From Candidatus Omnitrophota bacterium (lineage in GTDB: Bacteria > Omnitrophota > Gorgyraeia > Gygaellales > Profunditerraquicolaceae): a DNA stretch of 9,458 nucleotides. The stretch covers positions 1 to 9,458 of the forward strand of contig JAHKBC010000306.1 in NCBI GenBank assembly GCA_018825725.1, read 5' to 3'. The first letter of the stretch is position 1. Each line of letters begins with the position of its first letter. Shown piece after piece: positions 6,148 through 9,458 of the stretch. The notes below the pieces were generated by a model. It worked only from the letters and a program-made list of their open reading frames with translations, was not told where the DNA came from and did not search any database. A program made the position numbers and the translations under genes.

Positions 6148-6186
6148 ATTCAGTCCAGGCGCAATAATAGTATAAGGCTTAAGAAT

Positions 6187-6657
6187 ATGCGTAAAAGAGT
6201 GGTTAGTGTAATAGGTGGACACGGGTGTACGAAGGCAGTGGAGCAAATTGCCCATAAATTAGGCATAAAACTGGCTAAAGTGGCTGGTGTTTTAGTTTCT
6301 GGTGGACTGAGTGGAACAATGAAGGCGGTTTGTCAAGGTTTTAAGTCTGCTAATGGCCTAACTATAGGTATTATACCAAGTTACAATAAAAAAGATGCTA
6401 ATAAATTTATAGATATTGTTATTCCTACTGGAATAGGGTTAGCTAGAAATGTTTTAGTCGTAGCCAGCGCAGACCTGGTAATAGCTTTACCAGGTGCATC
6501 CGGAACTCTTTCTGAAATAGCCTATTGTTTGCAACTTGGCATTCCGGTAATCAGTCTAAAATCATGGAATATTCCGGGTGTAATTAACGTAGGTTCTGTT
6601 GAGCAGGCTATATCTTGTGCTAAATCTATTCTGAAACAAAAGGAGCTAAAGAAATGA
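6187..6657 (+). CDS. TIGR00725 family (LOG/DprA-like Rossmann) protein
   Basis: 156 residues from the ATG at 6187, preceded by AAGG nine bases upstream. The frame is open further upstream to an ATG at 6136, but that extension would translate the duplicated tRNA end and is rejected. Features: strand and nucleotide loop VSVIGGHGCT (6-15), GVLVSGGLSGTMKAV (34-48), PTGIGLARNVLVVASADLVIALPG (80-103) and the PGGxGTxxE-like motif, here PGASGTLSE (102-110). Related LOG enzymes release the base from nucleoside monophosphates, and E. coli PpnN is a nucleotide nucleosidase; TIGR00725 members themselves have no settled function. The substitution of AS in the PGG motif leaves the Thr and Glu in place. Its TGA overlaps the carA ATG by four bases, so it belongs to the car operon and may act in nucleotide metabolism; that link is inference. 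Confidence 0.82.
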   Translation: MRKRVVSVIGGHGCTKAVEQIAHKLGIKLAKVAGVLVSGGLSGTMKAVCQGFKSANGLTIGIIPSYNKKDANKFIDIVIPTGIGLARNVLVVASADLVIALPGASGTLSEIAYCLQLGIPVISLKSWNIPGVINVGSVEQAISCAKSILKQKELKK

Positions 6658-7724
6658 AGGCAATGTTAATGTTGGAAGATGGTAAAATTTTCCAGGGTGA
6701 ATCTCAGGGAGTTGAAGGAGAAAGGATAGGAGAAGTAGTATTTAATACTGCGGTAGTGGGGTATCAGGAGATGCTAACAGATCCTTGTAATGCGGGTAAG
6801 ATCTTAATTCTAACCTATCCATTGATTGGTAATTACGGGATTGCCCCTAAATTCAATGAATCCGAGAAGTGCTGGGTTAGCGGCCTGGTAATAAAAAACA
6901 AGCCCGGTATTTATTCCAACTGGCAGGCTAAGTCAAGCCTGGATAGTTTTGCTCGGGAACAGGATTTAATTATATTAAGCCAGATCGATACGCGTACTTT
7001 AACCGTACATATCCGCCAAAAGAGCGAGATGTTAGGGATCATTTCAACTAATACTTGCCGTCCGGCAGAGTTATTATCTAAAATAAAGGTTTATAAAGAG
7101 GGGGGTAAGGGTAGAGATTTTATCCAAAGCATTTCCGTGAAGAAACCGTTGTTGGTCGGCAGGCCGCGGGGAAAAAGAATAGCTGTTTTAGATCTGGGTG
7201 TAACCAATAGCATCCTGGGCCAGTTGCAAATGTTGGGTTTTTCTGTCCAGATTTTTCCTTATAACTATACTGCCCAGGATATTCTAAAAAGCAAAGCCTC
7301 AGGTTTAATTGTTTCTAACGGGCCAGAGAACGACCTTTCTTTTAAAGAGATTACGGATAACCTCAAAGGGTTAATCGGTAAAATTCCTGTTTTAGGCATT
7401 GGAACCGGGCACCAGGCTTTAGCTTATAGCCTGGGAGCAAAAATAAACCGGATGAAGGTTGGGCACCATGGGGTTAATTATCCTCTGTATAATCCAGGTT
7501 TTTATAAGGGTGAGATTACTTCTCAGAACCACTCTTATGTAGTGGATATGGATTCGCTCAATAAAGTCCGGCATATACAGATTACAGAATTTAATCTTAA
7601 CGACCGTAGCGTGGAGCAGATGGAGAGCAAGAAATTAAAGCTTATGGGCGTGCAATACCTATTGCCTAGCCCTGGATGCAATGAAGTAAACGGGATACTG
7701 AAGAAATTCACCAAGAATTTATAA
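6654..7724 (+). CDS. carA: Carbamoyl-phosphate synthase small subunit with a degenerate glutaminase site
   Basis: 356 residues, slightly short of the usual 360-385. The N-terminal domain (1-about 150) is typical: LEDGKIFQGES, EVVFNTAVVGYQEMLTDP, LTYPLIGNYG and SQIDTRTLTVHIR. The C-terminal class I amidotransferase domain (from IAVLD, 176) is degraded. The nucleophile motif G-I-C-x-G-H-Q reads GIGTGHQ, with Gly250 in place of Cys (E. coli Cys269). The VQYHPEASPG motif reads VQYLLPSPG (333-341), losing both triad His and Glu and one residue. SNGPGDP reads SNGPEND (221-227), and QNHG reads QNHS (291-294). The normal reaction, glutamine hydrolysis to supply NH3 to CarB for arginine and pyrimidine synthesis, should therefore be lost, while CarB binding may remain. 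There is no stop or frameshift and spacing is operon-like, so it looks maintained rather than dead. AAGGAG lies eight bases before the ATG, inside the upstream gene. Confidence 0.92.
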   Translation: MKAMLMLEDGKIFQGESQGVEGERIGEVVFNTAVVGYQEMLTDPCNAGKILILTYPLIGNYGIAPKFNESEKCWVSGLVIKNKPGIYSNWQAKSSLDSFAREQDLIILSQIDTRTLTVHIRQKSEMLGIISTNTCRPAELLSKIKVYKEGGKGRDFIQSISVKKPLLVGRPRGKRIAVLDLGVTNSILGQLQMLGFSVQIFPYNYTAQDILKSKASGLIVSNGPENDLSFKEITDNLKGLIGKIPVLGIGTGHQALAYSLGAKINRMKVGHHGVNYPLYNPGFYKGEITSQNHSYVVDMDSLNKVRHIQITEFNLNDRSVEQMESKKLKLMGVQYLLPSPGCNEVNGILKKFTKNL

Positions 7725-7738
7725 CTTAAGGAGCAGAT

Positions 7739-9458
7739 ATGCCTCGGCGCAAAGATATAAAAAAGGTTTTAATGATAGGTTCAGGCCCGATAGTTATCGG
7801 GCAAGCTTGTGAGTTTGACTATTCAGGTTCTCAGGCATGCAAGGCATTGAAGGAAGAGGGATATTTTACGATTCTGGTAAATTCTAACCCCGCCACAATT
7901 ATGACTGATCCTGGTTTAGCAGATGTTACTTATATTGAGCCTTTGAATGTGGATATATTGACTAAGATTATCGCTAAGGAGAAACCGGATGCGATATTGC
8001 CTACTCTGGGAGGCCAAACTGGTTTGAACTTAGCTTTTTTCCTGATGAAGCAGGGTATTTTGAAAAAATACGGCGTAGAATCCATTGGAGCTTCGATCGC
8101 AGCAATCTCTTGCGCCGAAGACCGCAAGCTTTTTAAGAAGGCCATGCAGGAGATTGATGTTGATGTTCCTAAGAGCGGTATTGCTAATACGTTGAAAGAG
8201 GGCATCAAAATCGGTTTAGCTATCGGCTTCCCTCTGATTCTGCGTCCGGCATATTGCCTTGGCGGCAGCGGAGGCGCTACCGTCTATAATCAGGAAGAAC
8301 TGGAAATTGCCCTGGATAAGGGTTTAGAGGTTAGCCCCGTGCATCAGATTTTAGTAGAGCAGTCGGTGTTGGGTTGGAAAGAGATTGAATTTGAGGTAAT
8401 GCGTGATTGCGCGGATAATGTCATTATGATTACTTCTATGGAAAATGTTGATCCCATGGGGGTGCATACCGGCGACAGCATGGTGGTTGCGCCTTCCCAG
8501 ACCTTAACTGCCGAGGAGTATAATAATTTTGTTAATCTTTCTAAAAGAATAATACGCAAGATAGGCATAACCGGTGGAGGGGCGAATATTCAATTTGGTC
8601 AAAATCCAGATAACGGCAATATTGTAATAATTGAAGTAAATCCGCGGCTTTCGCGTTCTTCGGCATTGGCCTCCAAGGCTACAGGTTTTCCTATTGCGCG
8701 GGTAGCTACTAAGTTGGCCGTGGGCCTTACGCTTCCAGAGGTAATGAATCAAGTTACCGGTAAAACTACCTCTTTTTTTGAGCCAACAGTGGACTACTGT
8801 GTTTTTAAAATATGCCGGTTTGCTTTTGAAAAGTTTCCCCGCGCAGAAAGAATTCTCAATACCTCTATGCGGGCAGTGGGGGAGGCGATGTCTATCGGAA
8901 GAAGTTTTAAGGAGGCTTTACAAAAAGGTATTCGCTCCATAGAGATTTCTCGTTTTGGCCTGGGAGCCGACGGTAAGGATAAGATTACGGATGAAATGCT
9001 TAAAGCCCCTGAAAACGGATTATTAAAGATAATCCGGGACAAAATCCGCATCCCTAATGACGAGAGGATATTTTATTTGAGGTATGCGATTAAAGCCGGG
9101 ATCTCTGTGGATGAAATATATGAGCTCTCCCACATTGACCGCTGGTTTATTAATAATATAAAAGAGCTGGCAGAACTCGAGGATAAAATCAGAAAATACC
9201 GGTGTTCCAATGGCGATGAAGAAATTCGCATCCCGGCAGATTTATTAAGGGAGGCTAAAGAAGACGGATTCTCAGACAGGCAATTAGCCTATATGTTGAA
9301 TTCTAAGGAGGATAAGGTGCGCGAGGCAAGAAAGAAGAATAATATCAAGCCGGTTTTTAAATTAGTGGATACCTGTGCCGGAGAATTTAACGCTAAACAG
9401 CCGTATTTTTATTCTACTTACGAATCCGGCGAAGAAGCCAGGCCCAGCAAGAATAAAA
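7739..9458 (+). CDS. carB: Carbamoyl-phosphate synthase large subunit, 5' part
   Basis: 573 codons are present and the frame runs off the window; the full protein is normally about 1070. The ATG at 7739 has AAGGAG at 7728-7733 and lies 14 bases after carA. The preATP-grasp motif [19 protein letters not shown] is at 12-30. The carboxyphosphate ATP-grasp domain carries residues at the same numbers as in the E. coli enzyme: Arg129, Arg169, Glu215, Asn236, Gln285, Glu299, Asn301, Arg303 and Arg306 ([16 protein letters not shown]). The oligomerisation domain follows ([12 protein letters not shown]... to about 550), ending with DTCAGEF and PYFYSTYE. The second, carbamoyl-phosphate half is outside. 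It phosphorylates bicarbonate, joins NH3 and makes carbamoyl phosphate. Its first active site looks intact, which contrasts with the damaged glutaminase domain of its partner. Confidence 0.95.
   Translation, partial: MPRRKDIKKVLMIGSGPIVIGQACEFDYSGSQACKALKEEGYFTILVNSNPATIMTDPGLADVTYIEPLNVDILTKIIAKEKPDAILPTLGGQTGLNLAFFLMKQGILKKYGVESIGASIAAISCAEDRKLFKKAMQEIDVDVPKSGIANTLKEGIKIGLAIGFPLILRPAYCLGGSGGATVYNQEELEIALDKGLEVSPVHQILVEQSVLGWKEIEFEVMRDCADNVIMITSMENVDPMGVHTGDSMVVAPSQTLTAEEYNNFVNLSKRIIRKIGITGGGANIQFGQNPDNGNIVIIEVNPRLSRSSALASKATGFPIARVATKLAVGLTLPEVMNQVTGKTTSFFEPTVDYCVFKICRFAFEKFPRAERILNTSMRAVGEAMSIGRSFKEALQKGIRSIEISRFGLGADGKDKITDEMLKAPENGLLKIIRDKIRIPNDERIFYLRYAIKAGISVDEIYELSHIDRWFINNIKELAELEDKIRKYRCSNGDEEIRIPADLLREAKEDGFSDRQLAYMLNSKEDKVREARKKNNIKPVFKLVDTCAGEFNAKQPYFYSTYESGEEARPSKNK

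Larger units (their letters stand above)
6029..6170 (+). repeat. Direct repeat of the tRNA-Arg 3' end bounding a 95-base insert
   Basis: Bases 6029-6052 (tRNA 3' end plus AT-rich tail) recur at 6148-6170 with one substitution and one missing base; the core GTCCAGGCGCAAT is identical at 6034-6046 and 6153-6165. A tRNA 3' end repeated downstream is the usual signature of an integrase attachment site, but here the repeats are only 119 bases apart. The space between (6053-6147) contains inverted repeats and no gene. Confidence 0.7.

Noticed and set aside
6045..6170. A second tRNA gene or tRNA pseudogene
   Set aside because: Only the T-arm and acceptor 3' side are copied; there is no 5' acceptor strand, D arm or anticodon arm in either orientation.
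6149..6176. Promoter TTCAGT-16-TATAAG before the TIGR00725 gene
   Set aside because: The -35 matches at only three positions and transcription would begin within a few bases of the ATG, removing the Shine-Dalgarno sequence.
6136..6186. Upstream ATG extension of the TIGR00725 protein by 17 residues
   Set aside because: The extension translates the hairpin and the duplicated tRNA 3' end, has no Shine-Dalgarno sequence, and precedes the family's normal N-terminal strand, which begins right after the ATG at 6187.
1..9458. CRISPR array, insertion sequence, integrase or toxin-antitoxin genes
   Set aside because: No regularly spaced repeats, transposase or integrase motifs, or paired small genes of that type were found in either strand.

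Overview
The window is a bacterial chromosomal segment of moderate GC (a little above 40 % by eye). All convincing genes are on the + strand and packed in short operons. It holds the end of a nitronate monooxygenase-type flavoprotein, a small lipoprotein and a small membrane protein, glutaminyl-tRNA synthetase, a solitary PF04392 substrate-binding protein, a CheC-type phosphatase relative, a flavodoxin, tRNA-Arg(CCG), a TIGR00725/LOG-like protein, and carA followed by most of the first half of carB. A direct-charging GlnRS, the Cys-rich monooxygenase tail, and the lipoprotein with PF04392/CheC genes would suit a candidate phylum such as Omnitrophota or another poorly cultured Gram-negative lineage. 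That assignment is inference from general resemblance; no marker gene here proves it.

Layout. 1-804: 3' part of the monooxygenase. 805-1155: long non-coding gap with a possible gene remnant on the minus strand and a good promoter (1043-1071) facing right. 1156-1872: unrecognised lipoprotein and membrane protein. 1904-1931: strong sigma70-type promoter for glnS (1975-3669), followed closely by the binding protein (3701-4663) and the CheC-like gene (4690-5343). 5376-5438: second strong promoter plus a perfect 16-bp palindrome before the flavodoxin (5467-5946). 5973-6044: tRNA-Arg, whose 3' end is copied once inverted and once directly in the next 130 bases. 6187-9458: the TIGR00725-carA-carB operon.

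Two gene-level oddities stand out. CarA has an apparently intact N-terminal, CarB-binding domain, but its glutaminase domain lacks the nucleophilic Cys and the His and Glu of the triad, while CarB keeps its first-site ATP-grasp residues; this predicts a carbamoyl-phosphate synthetase that uses free ammonia or another ammonia donor. The CheC-like protein keeps both catalytic Glu residues but has His and Gln where the two catalytic Asn should be; it lies beside an ABC-type binding protein that has no permease or ATPase gene nearby, which suggests ligand sensing rather than transport. The third point of interest is the tRNA-Arg tail, where inverted and direct copies of the T-arm and acceptor end bracket a hairpin-rich stretch of about 100 bases. 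It resembles an integration scar or small element and also forms the region in front of the car operon.
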